Below the pieces are notes generated by a model. It searched no databases, was not told the origin of the DNA, and saw nothing but the letters and a program-made list of their open reading frames with translations. From assembly GCF_050908995.1 (NCBI RefSeq), contig NC_135119.1, positions 27,061,001-27,125,000 of the forward strand: a stretch of DNA of 64,000 nt, written 5' to 3'. Below are positions 13,000-25,079 of this stretch, piece after piece. The position numbers and the translations under genes were made by a program. This DNA comes from Andrena cerasifolii. Taxonomy: Eukaryota; Arthropoda; Insecta; Hymenoptera; Andrenidae. Positions within the stretch are counted from its first letter, which is position 1, and every line of letters begins with the position of its first letter.

Positions 13000-15900
13000 T
13001 TAAAGTTCTTTAAAGAACCTCCCGTAAAATAACAATAACAGAGTCCCGAGCCCCTCGTTACCCACATCGAGGAGATAACTGCCCATTCTCAGTTTTCTTA
13101 CAATGTGGAAAAGGATCCACGAAGAATCTGTAATTTCTCGAAAGACAGGTGACACTGTTATAAGGGAAGGGCGTCGTTCTAACCTCCTGTTCTCGCCATT
13201 CGATACGCTTTTCCCGTCCCGGTTTCGTATTTCCTGCCCGCGGGACAGTGCAGCGTGCAACTCGCGTACACACGTACACGGTTCTTGCTCGGTGTGCACT
13301 TCCGGTGTTCGTAGGCCGCGCTTCCGCCTGCAACGTATCATGCCTTGCAGAGATACTGTGACTGACCTGAGGTCCGATCGAGCCGTGTACGAGGGAATAT
13401 TATGGAGGGCACGAGTCACCAAGTGCGTCGATCGTCAGTGGTCACAGGGATTCCTTGTGTTCTCATATTCCTCTACATTTAAAATTTCTGAATTCAGACT
13501 TAATCTTTCATACCTATTGTATGGAAAATCACAATGCTACATTAGTCTACATTACTTTTCAATTCAGTTTAATTTAGTATATATGTAATTCCTCATTGTT
13601 ATACTCACCACTGTCAATTAAATGCTAATATAATACAAACCCGTTTAAAAACAAAAAACAAAGCAAAACATCGAACCCCATTTTCTCACAAACTATTCAT
13701 CGTTAAACTGACGCTTTTGACACATAATTATACACGTTGCGCACTAACTATACTCCAAATTTGAACTCAATCGGTGACCCTTGCGACCACCCTGAACCCT
13801 GTCCACATTTTTTAGAGGAGCGCTAGTACCTTCGCCCCCCCCCCCCCCTATCGATTCTACACCCCCTGTACCAGTGCAGGCACACAAAACCAGCCAAGAG
13901 TTGCATCCCCATCGAGCTTCAGCAGCACGTACGTTGCCCAGGCCTGCAAACTTTTCCCGATACGTTTCGTAGCTAATGGACCCGAGCGTCTCCGCCAGAG
14001 TTCAGGTGTGGTTCACCCTTCAGGTCCCTTTTGTCCGCGACGACTGGCGACAGCGTCTATTACTGTCTTCGACGTGTATATCCAGGACGCGGCGTCTTGA
14101 TATCGCCTCGCTATTATCCGCGAGAAAGGGGGCCCAGGAGCTTTTGTAGCGACGTCAGACGAAAGAAAAATGTGTCTCCGGGGCATATGTAGGTCAGCGA
14201 CGCACTTAGGCAGCGCGGAGCGAACGTTTTCTCAATCGAACCGGGGTTTTCTTTGAAACATCGCCATCGTGGCGCGCAGGTTCTTCCGTCGAGAGGAAAT
14301 TAAATCTCTGAGTTTTAACCGTGGAATGGCAATGTGACAGACACTTTTAGAGCGTTCTTCGCACCCTGGGTTCGCGGGCGAAATTGAAATTTGAATAATA
14401 TTTAGTTTCTTAGACTGTAATATTTTTGCTTGTGTTGTCCTCTATTTTCTCTGCATTCTAAAGGGTTTCTCATTGACAATAAAAATTAGAAGAACAAGAA
14501 AAAAATATAAATAATATTTCAAAATTGACTTGACGATTCCGAAAAATTATTTTGTAATTCTCTTTAGGCATGCATCTTTAGAGAAGATATTTGAAGTACG
14601 TAATTGTAAAGAAATATTAAGTAATTTTCGTGAATAGTAAGGAAATGGAAACTTGGGAGTGAAAGTCTATTGACACGTTCGAAGAGAAAGTTAGAGCTTT
14701 CCAGACCCACTGTAAAGGAATTCTAGGTGATCTTAATTAGTTTCTAGGTGTTGGATTGTAGAGTAACTTTGAATTGGAGCTGCGACTAGTGGGACGAATA
14801 TCATCGTTCTCGAGGGATATCGAGCTGCAGCGTTCGACCTCCTCGACGCGAGCCCTCGTTTTTTCTCGTCCAACTGCGACAAGTCTTTTCTAGGATGGAG
14901 GATCCCGTTCTGTGGAGAAATTGTCACGCAGCTCGCGTTGGAAGGAGGAAGCACGAGTATCTAGTGTCTGAGCGTAGAGTCACCGAATGGAACATCTAGA
15001 TATTAGTTTGTAATCGTAACCGTGAATCTTCTGCGAGCGGTCTCCAGGGATCCCTGAACAATACTTACCTATAAACTACCCATTAGATCGAATACTGTTG
15101 CCCAAATTAGCGTGCTTGCATCTACTAGGAATCAGCAACAAGCAGAATTTTTTAACCCCTAAAACAGTTTGTTTCCCAACCTTTTTTTTGGCTCACCGAT
15201 TCCTTTTTAAAGTTTTGTTTCTTCAGTGCCCCCTTCGGGTAAATTATCTCTATTATCGCAATTTCCAAGTTTAGCTGTGCGTGTAATTTTTTAATCTTAA
15301 ACAGTTAGATTGAAAACAAACAAAATAAAGTAACTAGAAACTGAAATTTTAAAACTATTTATCAAAATAGACTACCTGCAACATTCACACTCGACACCCC
15401 CAGTTCCTCTGAACCCGTAAATAAATTACTTGAACAATTTCAAATTTATCAAGAAATGAGACACTTGTTCTCTCACATTAAACTGCTCCTCCAATTGCAT
15501 TAGGCCAAATTCCACGAATTCTGTGTCCATAAATCTCCATACCATCCCCCTCTTTTCTAATTCCAAGATTCATTGCACTCGGGGTGATCTGTAACGCAGA
15601 AATCGATTTTAACGAAGGTCCAGTCGAAGGGCAGAAGATTGCACGGATCAACGGGCGCATAAAGCGACACAGATTACTATGGAGCACGGTACGCTCGGCT
15701 TATTAAAGAAAAATATGAATCCCGTGTCGGTTGCAGGAGCTGCGCGGAAACAGCGATCCAAGGCGGACGTGCATGGCGGATACTAATGGCCCGCTGTAAC
15801 CGCTAGCAAGCAAAAGACGATCAGGGAATTCTGGCGAAAATGCCGCGGCCCATTAGCCGCGGAACGTATCGGAAAACTCGTTGCCCGTGCCCGGGTCTCC

Positions 15901-16315
15901 GCGAAGCAGCGTAATTTTTGAAATCGGTATCTTGCTCCGTTGCACCGAGCGCCGTTGCAAAAATTCCATCCGCGTGGCAATAAAATCGAACGACGGGGAG
16001 GGGAGTGGGTTTTGTTAGAAAGAGCGCGAATGAGGCTCGTTAGAAGGTTATTAGATTAAATTAAACGGCCGCCGGTCGCCACTCTGCGTTTCAGATGTTC
16101 GATTTCGGCGACGATAAATTGGGAAACGGGAAATTGATGGGAGTGGAGGGGGACGGGTTCGAGGGCGATTTGAATTTAAAACGATTTTAGGATCGTGTTT
16201 GCGTGCGTGACTTAGGAATTTAAAGCTCAAATCTGTGGGGTGATTTAAATGAAAGAGGATTGATTGAATTGGGGGAGGGAGGTGTATTAGTGTTTGTAAA
16301 AGTAGAGACAGAGGG
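13000..16315. other. no gene recognised; C tract and possible hAT-like relic
   Basis: Contains a run of 14 C at 13835-13848. At 15172-15240 the text TTTCCCAACCTTTTTTTTGG resembles the terminal sequence of many hAT transposons, but no matching opposite end was found. On the minus strand 15069-15124 has good acceptor and donor signals but stops in all three frames. Around 15843 there is a 7-bp-arm palindrome, CCGCGGC...GCCGCGG. Nothing else stands out. Confidence 0.4.
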
Positions 16316-16317
16316 TA

Positions 16318-17119
16318 GGGTGACTGTACCTAATATCGCCCATCGTTATATCTCGCAAAGTAAGCGCTACAATTTATCGGTTGTGCACTGAATTAGTACC
16401 TAACCATGTGTAGGAAAACATACTGTAATTACAGCGTCATGTGATCAACAAATACAGAAAGGGAAATATTTTAGTGAATCTTAATAGTGTAAAAATTTAT
16501 TGGACTACCACAATTTTACATCACATTCGGAGAAGGTAAGTCTAATAATTCTGTGAATGCAAAAATATCTACTACAAATACCTAATTAATGATGTACTTA
16601 AGAAATAAAATCGATTCACATATTTTTCGTAATGAAAATAGCGTTTTTCTTTTAGCAGTATGCGTGTTCTCAATACCGGCTACCGGAGAACAATGGAAAT
16701 AAATTTTATTTGCCCAAAATATGTATATCCGAACGTAGAAAATAAAATATTTTTAAAATCCTATTTCTATATTTTTGTAATAAAAATAAAATGAAAGATG
16801 GATAAGGAAAAACATTTATAGAACAAGAAATAATAAAAGCACATGTGAAAATGACGTCAAAAACTCATATATGCATGAATTAATCAATATTTCTTGAGTA
16901 GGCGATATTAAGTACACTTTTTTCAGAACCGGATTTTTGCATGTCCTTACGTTTTTTAATTCCTAATTAAAAATTTGTAGGTTTCAACCATTCTAACTCA
17001 TGCTACATGAAAGATGAATAGTTTCTCTTTACTGTGAAACGAATTGCATGCAAAATATCAATTATTATTCAATTGACAGCGATTTAACTTTTGCTAAGCG
17101 ATATTAGGTACGGTCACCC
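16318..17119. mobile_element. TA-flanked nonautonomous DNA transposon (802 bp)
   Basis: Terminal inverted repeats begin GGGTGACYGTACCTAATATC. Including the flanking TA, the two ends match at 23 of 24 positions (16316-16339 and 17098-17121). The TA on each side fits the target-site duplication of Tc1/mariner-type elements. A diverged internal copy of the end motif, GCGATATTAAGTACAC, lies near 16901. No transposase frame is present, so it must have been moved by another element's enzyme. Confidence 0.75.
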
Positions 17120-17304
17120 TACAGTTGATGTGGGTTTGTGAATCTACTGTGTGGGGGTAACGTGTGTACGTTTGTGCTTAGATCTTCTTAGATAATCCAA
17201 GCGATACAGTGTGACTGGAGGTATTCGTAGAGACTATAATTTTATTGACACATGCGTAGTAAAAAATACGTTTGCCACACATTAAGATCGTGGTATGCAG
17301 TACA

Positions 17305-17680
17305 TGCTTAATGTGCGGGGGAGTAGTAATACGTAACTACGTGCTTCATTCCCAATAACGTAGTACCGCGTGCTTTAATTTCATGAACGTAGCACTACGT
17401 GCTTCTATTTCATGAACGTAGTACTACGTGCTTCAATTTCAAGAATGTAGTACCTACTACGTGCTCCAATGCTAAGAACGTAGTACTACGTGCACCAGTT
17501 CTAAGAACGTAGTACTGCGTGCTCCAGTTCCAGTTCCACATAGTACTACGTGTTTCAATCACAGAAACGTAGTACTACGCGCTTTAATCCCAAGAATGTA
17601 CATAGTACGCGCTTCAATCCCAAGCATACAATACTTTCTACTTGATTTTGATTCCAAGACCGTAGTACTACGAGTGTGAC
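17305..17680. repeat. palindrome-core array 1 (about 30-bp units)
   Basis: About eleven units of roughly 30 bp. Each has a palindromic core, best form ACGTAGTACTACGTG, followed by a spacer such as CTTCAATTTCAAGA. Four cores keep the perfect CGTAGTACTACG. Many changes affect one arm only, for example CGTAGCACTACG, and one unit has a lengthened core (GTAGTACCTACTACG). The same core with other spacers forms the arrays at 45665-46010 and 48962-49435. Confidence 0.85.
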
Positions 17681-17778
17681 ACTGCACAACGTAGTATTCC
17701 TCTCATTCTGCCTGGAAACGTACTGCTACCTTCTGTTACACACGGAAACCTATTTAGTACATACGGTCCAATTAACTC

Positions 17779-17949
17779 GTTTTGTATATCGAGGTGGGAA
17801 ACAATTTAATTCCTCGGTGGATTTAAAAATCGCTATTGAGGAATGCTGGAATTCCATTTCCAGAAAATTGTTAAAAAAAGTTGTACAAAAGTTTGCCTGA
17901 AAGGCTGTTGGAGGTTATAGAAAAAAGAGGGAAATGTACCCATTATTAA
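17779..17949 (+). pseudogene. Tc1/mariner-type transposase C-terminus, frameshifted
   Basis: The frame ending at 17900 contains DLKIAIEECWNSISRKLLKK, the pattern seen near the C-terminus of Tc1/mariner transposases (an acidic/hydrophobic helix with a WNSI-like motif). After a one-base shift near 17890 the reading continues as SLPERLLEVIEKRGKCTHY and stops at 17949, which matches the family's usual ...ESMPxRxxxVIxxKGGxTxY ending. The catalytic DDE/D core and DNA-binding domain are absent; upstream lies array 1. It is therefore a dead 3' fragment. Family assignment rests on remembered motif pattern, not a search. Confidence 0.65.
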
Positions 17950-17980
17950 AATTCAAATAAAACACTTGTTTCTGACTTAC

Positions 17981-18216
17981 GCTGCATTCCATATAAGAGC
18001 ATACCCACGCCGCTACCGATTTGCGACCGATCTGCGCAGCTCCCACTGCTACCCACGGTTTGAACCGCACGCGATTGGTCGCGGTGGTTTCCAGGGAATA
18101 ACAGGTACATCCCAAACGCGGGACCTGATCGTTGTCAACGTAAACAACGTCCCGCACGAAAAGTTAACAGAGAGAGTGCCTGCGCGAAACAGGTATGCTC
18201 TAATGTGGAATGCAGT
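17981..18216. mobile_element. miniature inverted-repeat element (236 bp)
   Basis: Terminal inverted repeats of 25 bp match at 22 positions: left 17981-18005, right 18192-18216, with common core CTGCATTCCA and AGAGCATACC. The interior is GC-rich. No clear target-site duplication is visible. The 104-codon open frame over this interval is explained by the element. Confidence 0.7.
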
Positions 18217-18219
18217 GTA

Positions 18220-19680
18220 CATTATCCATTTTCTTCAACATGTCCTATCATTTTGCCGCGCTCGTTTTTCAGGTAAATGATTATAATTCTTGAAAAATAG
18301 CTTAAACAGTTGCCGTTCTTTCGCATGTTACTAAGAAAGGGATACTTTACATAGCCATATGTACAAAATCTTTGTACGCATCATTGGTTTTGAGAAACAC
18401 GAAAACTTCAGAGCTGTCCTATCACTTCGTCACCGACTGTACCACGTTCTCCCCCAAACTCCACTAGACACCTCGCACCACCCTCTCCCCCAGATTCCCC
18501 CACAAAGCACACCAAGATTCATCAGTGACACCCAGCAGCAGAAAGAAACAGAAGGAAGTCACCAAGGAAAATGAACCACACTATAAATTCGCTGAATTGC
18601 CCGGCAGAAGGAGCGCGGGGGTGGAGCCACGGAAATCACTTCGGATGAGACAACATCGTAACCAACGAGACCCCAGGGTTCGCAGGATGTTTGCTCAAGA
18701 GTTCGATCTCGAGGTACGCCACGGGGTCGAGCTCCGGAGGCCTTAATTTACCAAGGGAAATCCCCCGGATCCCAGGACGCTGCCACGGCGTCGCAGCACC
18801 CCCTATTATCTCGACGTCCTGTATTTTTCTAGCGGGCCGCGCGGGAAGAAATCAAGCTTTCCCGCCCGTTTCGCAGCCCCGCGCGGGCCACCGCGAGCCA
18901 ACGAAACGTTGCTTCGACACAGCCCGGAGAACCGTCGAATATCCTCGGCCCCGTTCGACGGTCGCGTAACGCCCGTAAATCAGGCTTATCGTCGCGAACC
19001 CGTGGCGGATTCTCCGGCTCGGCTAATACAAAGTATGGTTTATTACTGGGACTAAGCCCACGGTGTAATTGTACTTGGACGCTTCTCGACATTGCCAAGT
19101 GCAAACGGGGCGCGGTAAATCACCCGGCAGAAGGGAGCCGCTACTTAATCAATCCGCAGAGTTAGCTCGCTGGAAGGCGCGACACCGCGGGAGGGAACGC
19201 GAAATCCGTTTGATAAGATCGTTCGGCAAAATGTAGCTCGCTGAGCTCTCCCTGATGCACTTGTTCCTGCTAGAGACAGCAATGCGGCCGGGGAGCTTGC
19301 GTCGCATAAGCAAGGAGCTTTCTGAATGAAACATGGAACCGCTGTTAGTTGGCTAATGGTTTTCTAAAAACGATCTGTGTCAGAGTCGACACTTTCGAAG
19401 GAAATTGCGGTTTTCCCGTTGCAATGTATGGTTGAAGTTCTTCCTTGGCCTGTTACGCGTCATTTTCTATAGATTTTCACGCGGTGAATTCAAATCCGGC
19501 CACAGAATTTTCCTTGCCCTTCAGGATGATTCTTTTTACAGATCTTCAAAGCCAAAACTTGTTTGTTATACATTTTCAATATCTTCCCCTTATTCTACAA
19601 TACCTTAGCTTTTACCTCGAAAAATTCATCCCGCTAGCTTACTTCTATCAAAAGTTCTACGATTTTTAATCAAAATAGTG
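18220..19680. other. no gene recognised
   Basis: CpG-rich sequence with short open frames overlapping on both strands. TTTTTCAG|GTAAATG at about 18265 has an acceptor-like polypyrimidine tract but no protein-like frame behind it. No repeat family was detected. Confidence 0.4.
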
Positions 19681-19689
19681 CAGCTTGTC

Positions 19690-19768
19690 CCACTGTGCGG
19701 CGCTGACGGTACGCGGAGGACCCGCAAGATCGTGGGTTCGAGTCCCATCGCCCGAGGTCCGTTTTTTC
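19690..19768 (+). mobile_element. tRNA-like SINE fragment, copy 1
   Basis: Contains a perfect RNA polymerase III B-box-like GGTTCGAGTCC at 19734-19744, inside an intact T-arm (GTGGG/CCCAT stem). It is preceded by GGCGCTGAC and GATCGTG, and followed by CGCCCGAGGTCCG and a T run. The same block recurs at 25680-25735 and 40823-40885. Paired acceptor and anticodon stems are not convincing and the copies are dispersed, so I call it a tRNA-derived SINE piece and not a tRNA gene. Confidence 0.6.
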
Positions 19769-20551
19769 CGTGGCTGCCGAACACATAGGAATTACGAAAC
19801 CTATTCCTATTTAACTATTATGATTAAGGTCTAACTAGATTAAAGGCACGCATATAAACAAATCGCGAGGAACCACTTTACGCTTGTCCCGCGTCAATTA
19901 CTCACACTGAAGCAAAGAAACCATTGACAATACTGAACCGAAATGGAGAACTGGTACCTGATGCGCTAAATGTCTGCCTTCTTTCCTCGATTACTGTAGC
20001 CACACGTTTGCAGCCCGCGTAAATTAATGGATTACCGTCGTTACACGGCGAAATTGCGTCCACGGTTCGAGTGTTTCTTCGTTAGAGCCGCGCAGATGGA
20101 AAGCGACGCAAGGGCGGAATTATAGGGCGTCGAGGCGCGAATCAGCTTGTAGCACGGTTGTAGCGCGATGCTTTACAGCGCGTACAAGAAACTGATGGCG
20201 ACGCCTTCTGCAGCGGAAGACGCGGCAAGAAACCCTTGTACCTCGTCGCAGCGAGCATGTCGAGCGGAGCGCAGGCAAAGAACGCCGGAGAATGGAGATT
20301 TATCTGGCGAGCGGTTTTCTGCACGCCCCACGACGCGTGTCTGGCTAATTCAGTCGGAATCCAAGGGGCCAGAACAGCGAAATCCTAGAAATTTGGCAAA
20401 TCTCTGCCAGAGAACGTAATCCGAAGAGAAAAGCTATTTGCGCTTGGATTACAGTTGTGTGCTCCGGTACAGCCACTTGGGGCACATTCTGCGGTCATTT
20501 TGGCACGTTTATTACCAATTTTGATCATTCTCTCGTTTAAAGTTACTGATC

Positions 20552-20700
20552 TAGCCCTCTGAGTGCTATGAGCGCGCGTAGACATGCCGCGTGTGCGGAT
20601 AACGCTCAAGGGCGTTCGGGGACTATGGTTAAGAGATGCTTCTAGGGGAGTCCCGCACGGCGCATGTTGACCTTTCAAATGGTCAGCATCCAAAGGGCTA
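20552..20700. mobile_element. short inverted-repeat element (149 bp)
   Basis: Left end TAGCCCTCTGAGTGCT; right end reverse-complemented TAGCCCTTTGGATGCT (13 of 16). Its interior has the block GTGCGGATAACGCTC...GGCGTTC (20593-20617), repeated at 59770-59794 with 23 of 25 matches. Non-coding. Confidence 0.5.
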
Positions 20701-21119
20701 ATGAAATCAGCAGGAGCTCATCTTGGATTGTTCTATCGGGTAACGAGGCTTGGAATAATATTTTAAACCGTTCAGAATTAACTTTCACGGAAAAACATTT
20801 AATCAGACATATCCAACGCGGAATTCCTCTACCCACTCCCTACCTTTTTAATTCAAAGCCTGACGGACACCAGGCAGTGACTTTTATTTCCAACAAGCCA
20901 CGCCTCTCCCTTTATGGAAACGCGAGCACGCGTGAATAAGTCTTGGCCACCTCGCCCCTTTGTTCCTTTCCTCTTTCATTATCGCCGAATTAACGTTTCC
21001 CTTTTCCCGTGGCCAACGCCCCAGAAACACTCGTTTAAATTTGGAGACTCCGCGCTGGACGAGTAACTCGCCACGATTTCGCGACTCTGGAGTAAAATTC
21101 CGCGCGTGGTGCTAGACGG

Positions 21120-21279
21120 CCAGAGATGGGCAAAAAATGTATTTAAATGAAAATTTCGAATAATGAATGAAAGTTAAAAAAAATATTCGTCGTGTGTCGA
21201 GTGAAGTTAACCCGAGTTAAGTGAAAGTAAATTTCATTTGATCCGTTATTGAAATAATTTTTATTTCTGCCCAACTCTG
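21120..21279. mobile_element. hAT-like miniature element (160 bp), perfect 8-bp TSD
   Basis: Ends CAGAGATGGGCAAAA and, reverse-complemented, CAGAGTTGGGCAGAAA. It is flanked on both sides by CTAGACGG (21112-21119 and 21280-21287), an exact 8-bp target-site duplication as made by hAT transposases. It is homologous to 42615-42747, and its ends match 43516-43881. No transposase is present. Confidence 0.8.
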
Positions 21280-22012
21280 CTAGACGGTGCGCAACCAGCC
21301 CGCCATTTTGGTCCACGAATTCTGCCATTCTTATAGCGCCGAATGGAATTAGTTTCTAACGTTGATTTAAACTTCGCTGCGCCCGGGAGGCGTACTTGGG
21401 ACGCGGAGGAACTTGGGAGGGCTAAGTTCTGTGTACTGCGACGTTTGCACGGAATATTCTAAGTTCCGGCTGTCGTGGCAGCCTGGGAATATATTCCGAG
21501 ATCCATCTGCTGTAACAGGACGCAAGAATATTGTAATTCCCGAGATTCCTGATATTCTCTTTCAGAAACGTAAAATATCTTGATGATGATTAATAATGGC
21601 CCCACAACTGTTCGCCCTTTTCCTTCATTTTCCTCACCGAAATAATTCTCTCGGACGAGAAGCTACAGTGGAAAGTAATTTCGCGGAAGCCGAGCGTAAT
21701 TTTTTCCGCGGCACGCGCAACGGAATTCCAAAAGGCTGCCACGTTGTATCGCCGGTTGCGATCTAAACGACACGGGAATCCTATTTAGGAGGCTGGATGG
21801 GGAATCAAGGAAAAAGCTCGCGGAATTACGCTGGTCCACGGCACGTGAGAAATGCTCGCCGCCTGACAGACGAGAAATTCGCTCGGCGATCTCATTCGAT
21901 CTTTTATCCTCCTTCCTCGACCAACGTGCAGTTTTCTGTAAAAACCCATTCCCAATCAGAAACCCAATTTCAATTTCCCAGGCGTCTGAAGCATCGTCTA
22001 CTTTGCTTTCAG

Positions 22013-22065
22013 GAACCAGAGAGGAGGAGAGAGCACTCAAGCTTGGCCTGGGTGCATCTAATTTG
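22013..22065 (+). CDS. candidate short internal exon
   Basis: A strong polypyrimidine acceptor, TCTACTTTGCTTTCAG, ends at 22012 and a GTAAGTG donor begins at 22066, giving a 53-bp exon. Two frames are open; the frame entering with two leading bases removed reads TREEERALKLGLGASNL, which is protein-like. I recognise no family. Both splice signals are good, but with 64 kb of sequence such pairs also arise by chance. Confidence 0.3.
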
Positions 22066-22186
22066 GTAAGTGTCGATGCATCGTTCTACCTCTATTTCCA
22101 TACACAAGCTTCCTCCACGGCGGTCGAATCGAATCGCTGGTAATCAGTGGAACCGGTGTCTGGGCAAAATCTGAGTTCGAATAGAG

Positions 22187-22374
22187 GTGTGCGGATACCC
22201 GAAATTACGGGACCCGAATTGCGATTCGGGAGCCGACTTTCTTGCTTAAAAATCCTTTCATCTGATCACACTGAAAAATCACAACTTAAAAGTTTTCGGG
22301 TGCCCGCATTTTTAAGCAAGAAAATCGGCTACCGAATCGCAAATCGAGTCCCGTAATTTCGGGTACCCGCACAC
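22187..22374. mobile_element. long-arm foldback element (188 bp)
   Basis: Two 67-bp arms, 22187-22253 and 22308-22374, are inverted copies with 5 mismatches (93%), separated by a 54-bp loop. They begin GTGTGCGGRTACCCGAAATT and include TTGCGATTCGG. The loop's GGGTGCCCGC resembles the arm start. No clear target-site duplication was found. No other copy lies in the window. Confidence 0.8.
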
Positions 22375-23018
22375 TACGTAGGTAGTCTTGGAGGAACAGC
22401 TGAACATTTGCATTTCCTATTCGACCGCCACACTCTGCTTCGAATGGGATTCTCTCCTTTCCGCGTGGAAATCAGGCGCGAACGTCGGGAATTCTCAGCG
22501 AGGATCGCTGTGCGCCGCGGCAAAGAGTCGAGGGAGCGCTCGGGAATTACATCGGACCCCGCGCCTAGGCGAAAACGTGGGAAACGACACGGTGAGGGTG
22601 AATCCGGTGCGAAATTACGTGCGTGTACCGCTCATAATCGCGTCCCTCGATCCTGTTATCCCGATTCGTTCGAAAGCTTTCAGCGCTTTCGGCTGAAAGT
22701 TTCGGTACGAACAAACACTCGCTCCGCTCGTGGGATCAGCTTCCATTCGGATGCGGCGGGAAATGGATAAACACCGGCAGCCCGCGGTCCCCATTTTCGG
22801 TGGACGTTCGTTGCCCGAGAATCACGTGGGGCACGTAGTGCTACGTGATCGTTAAAAGTCGCCTTCCAAGGGAAGTTTATTGTGTGTGGTTTTATTGTCC
22901 TGCGCTAGATGGAACGCTTGTACGCGCCGATTTTAAAGGGGTGAGTTAGAAGGTGGGGTTATAGATTTGTGTTGAAACTTCGGGAAAGTCTTTTCGGTTT
23001 TTTGGGGAATGGGAGAGA

Positions 23019-23110
23019 CTGATAAGGGAAGATCCCTAGGCCGGAAATTCAAAAAATTATGAAACTTTTGGGATATGTAGAACCAGCGAATTTTTGGCAG
23101 AAATCGATGT
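23019..23110 (+). repeat. dispersed repeat R1, truncated copy
   Basis: Begins CTGATAAGGGAAGATCCC and continues through GAAATTCAAAAAATTATG to GGATATGTAG. It is the 5' part of the repeat seen more fully at 30069-30395 (+), 46810-47148 (-) and 51484-51735 (-). Confidence 0.7.
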
Positions 23111-23119
23111 CTGTTTTAG

Positions 23120-25070
23120 ACGGTGTTATTTTTTTTTACTATACAGTATTTCTCATTTAATCTAGTTCAGACTATAGCCATACTCATGCAGATTACACAA
23201 ATTCTTAAATTTTCTACTTCGGACAACTACAACGGCTGATTTTATGCTAACCATGCGCATATGATTTTTGTAAGGCGCTCTATTTGAAGCGCTATAACTC
23301 CATATATAACCACTATTTTTGCATACAACTTTTTTTTCACATTCTCTAAAGATTGACAGATAAAGCCACAAAGCTGGAAGTAAATATATTCAATGATTTT
23401 GTTTTAAAAAATTCCCAAATTTCGAATTATATAAACCGTTAGAAGTATTTTAATAACTGAAAAAGTGCAATGCAAAAACTATTACGCAAGGAAGGGGGTG
23501 GAATATAAAATCTTACGAATTACTTATACTTTGAGAGAGAGGAGGTAAAAAATTGCCAAAAATTGCGCTTACGTAATTTAGGGCCACCCCCTTGTCAGTT
23601 ACTCGCATGCACCGCTGCGAAGACGCAACGCGAGCCGAATACCCGTATCGTTTCGTTATAGGTGCCACCTCTCTCCGAGCGTGGTCGTTACAACGAGCCA
23701 AAACTCTCCACTGTCCCTAGTAGCACCAGGCACCACGTGTTTTGCTATTCCCAAATAAAACAACCACCACCCCCATCCAGACTACTCTCCCCCACCATAC
23801 CTCCATCATACAATCAACACCGCTTCGAAACAAGCGCGCTAAGCCTCCCCGGACTTAAGACTCCCTAACGAGGCGCGTTAGCGTTCCTCGTAACGTTTCA
23901 TTCACCGCCCCCGCGCGCGTGAAAAGCGTCTCGGTTACGCATTTAACCACCGTGACCATTTTCCAGGCGTCTTCTGAATAACTTTCCCCAGCAACGTTAA
24001 CGAGGCGGTGCCCCCCCTCCCCGGGTCGCGCGTGGTCGCTACAGCTAAAAATGAACAAGCGACAACTCTCTCGGGGAGCGTTATCGACTTGCCCGCACGG
24101 CTATCGACGCCAGCTTGCGCGCAACATAGAAAAAGCGCCACCCTGTCGCTCGTGTACCACGCGTTGTCGAATTTATTTACGACCGACCGAGGGCCCAAGG
24201 CACGCGCCACTTTATTGTCTACAAGGGGGCTGGCCCATTAATTGCGGCTCCCGGCTCGACTATTCCCCCGGATCGCGGGGCGGAAGAGGGGAGGGGGGCC
24301 GATAAACGACCTGTTAATTCGTTGTAACTTAACCGTGCCCGATCGGGCCGTATGCAGCTACGTAGGCACTAAATGCCACTGGAAACCGGTTCCCCATGTA
24401 CGACTTAGGAGGTACGGTGTCGCGAAATTTATGCACGTTCCACTGTCGACACGCTGCTGCTACAAAGCTGACTGGCATTAATTGCGGCTATCTTGCGCTC
24501 CGGTGATCACTTTTCGGGGGGAGGGTTTTGTATGTTGGTAGGTTCGGGTGTTGCGAGTGGCTGCTACCTTGTATTCTTTGGTGCGGTGGTTAGCAGCACC
24601 GCGGTGAGTTGTGTGGAATGCGTGGAGCATTCCATACTTTGAGATTTTGCTGTGCGTGGAATTTCGCGTTTAAAAATTTCGAAGGTATTTTACCGTTTTT
24701 TAGGTTTTGTTTAGGTAATACTGCTTTTTAGGGTGTTGGAATTTTATCTTTTAGTTTGTTAACTCTCCCTCCACGCATTTCTTACTCGGGAAAAATTTAC
24801 CCCGCCCATCTTGATGGTTAGTGGATGAACGTGGATTTGTGTGATGCGAGAGGAGGGTGAAATGTGGGTGTGACAAGTATGATGTGTAGTTGAGGAGAAT
24901 CTGGAAAGTTGGAGAGCAGGAGTTTGACTTGGTAAGCTTGGTACTATATTCGTGATTTATAATTGAACTTCTGTGAGAATGTAGTATTCGTAGTTTAGAT
25001 TTTCTGTGGAAGATACTAGGAGACCGGAGTAAAGTGGAGCGGAAAAAGTTTGAAGTCGAATAAAATTTTT
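23120..25070. other. no gene recognised
   Basis: AT-rich to about 23560, then strongly CpG-rich to 24500, then AT-rich. Frames at 23855-24305 are open on both strands because of composition. GCG|GTGAGTT near 24604 is a donor-like site without a supporting frame. Confidence 0.4.
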
Positions 25071-25079
25071 CCCTTTCAA

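Noticed and set aside
15069..15124. Minus-strand exon between good splice signals
   Set aside because: All three frames contain a stop codon. A non-coding exon is possible but unsupported.
17305..17680. CRISPR-like array
   Set aside because: Repeat and spacer are both repeated with drift, spacers are not unique, units are irregular, there are no cas genes, and the context is eukaryotic.
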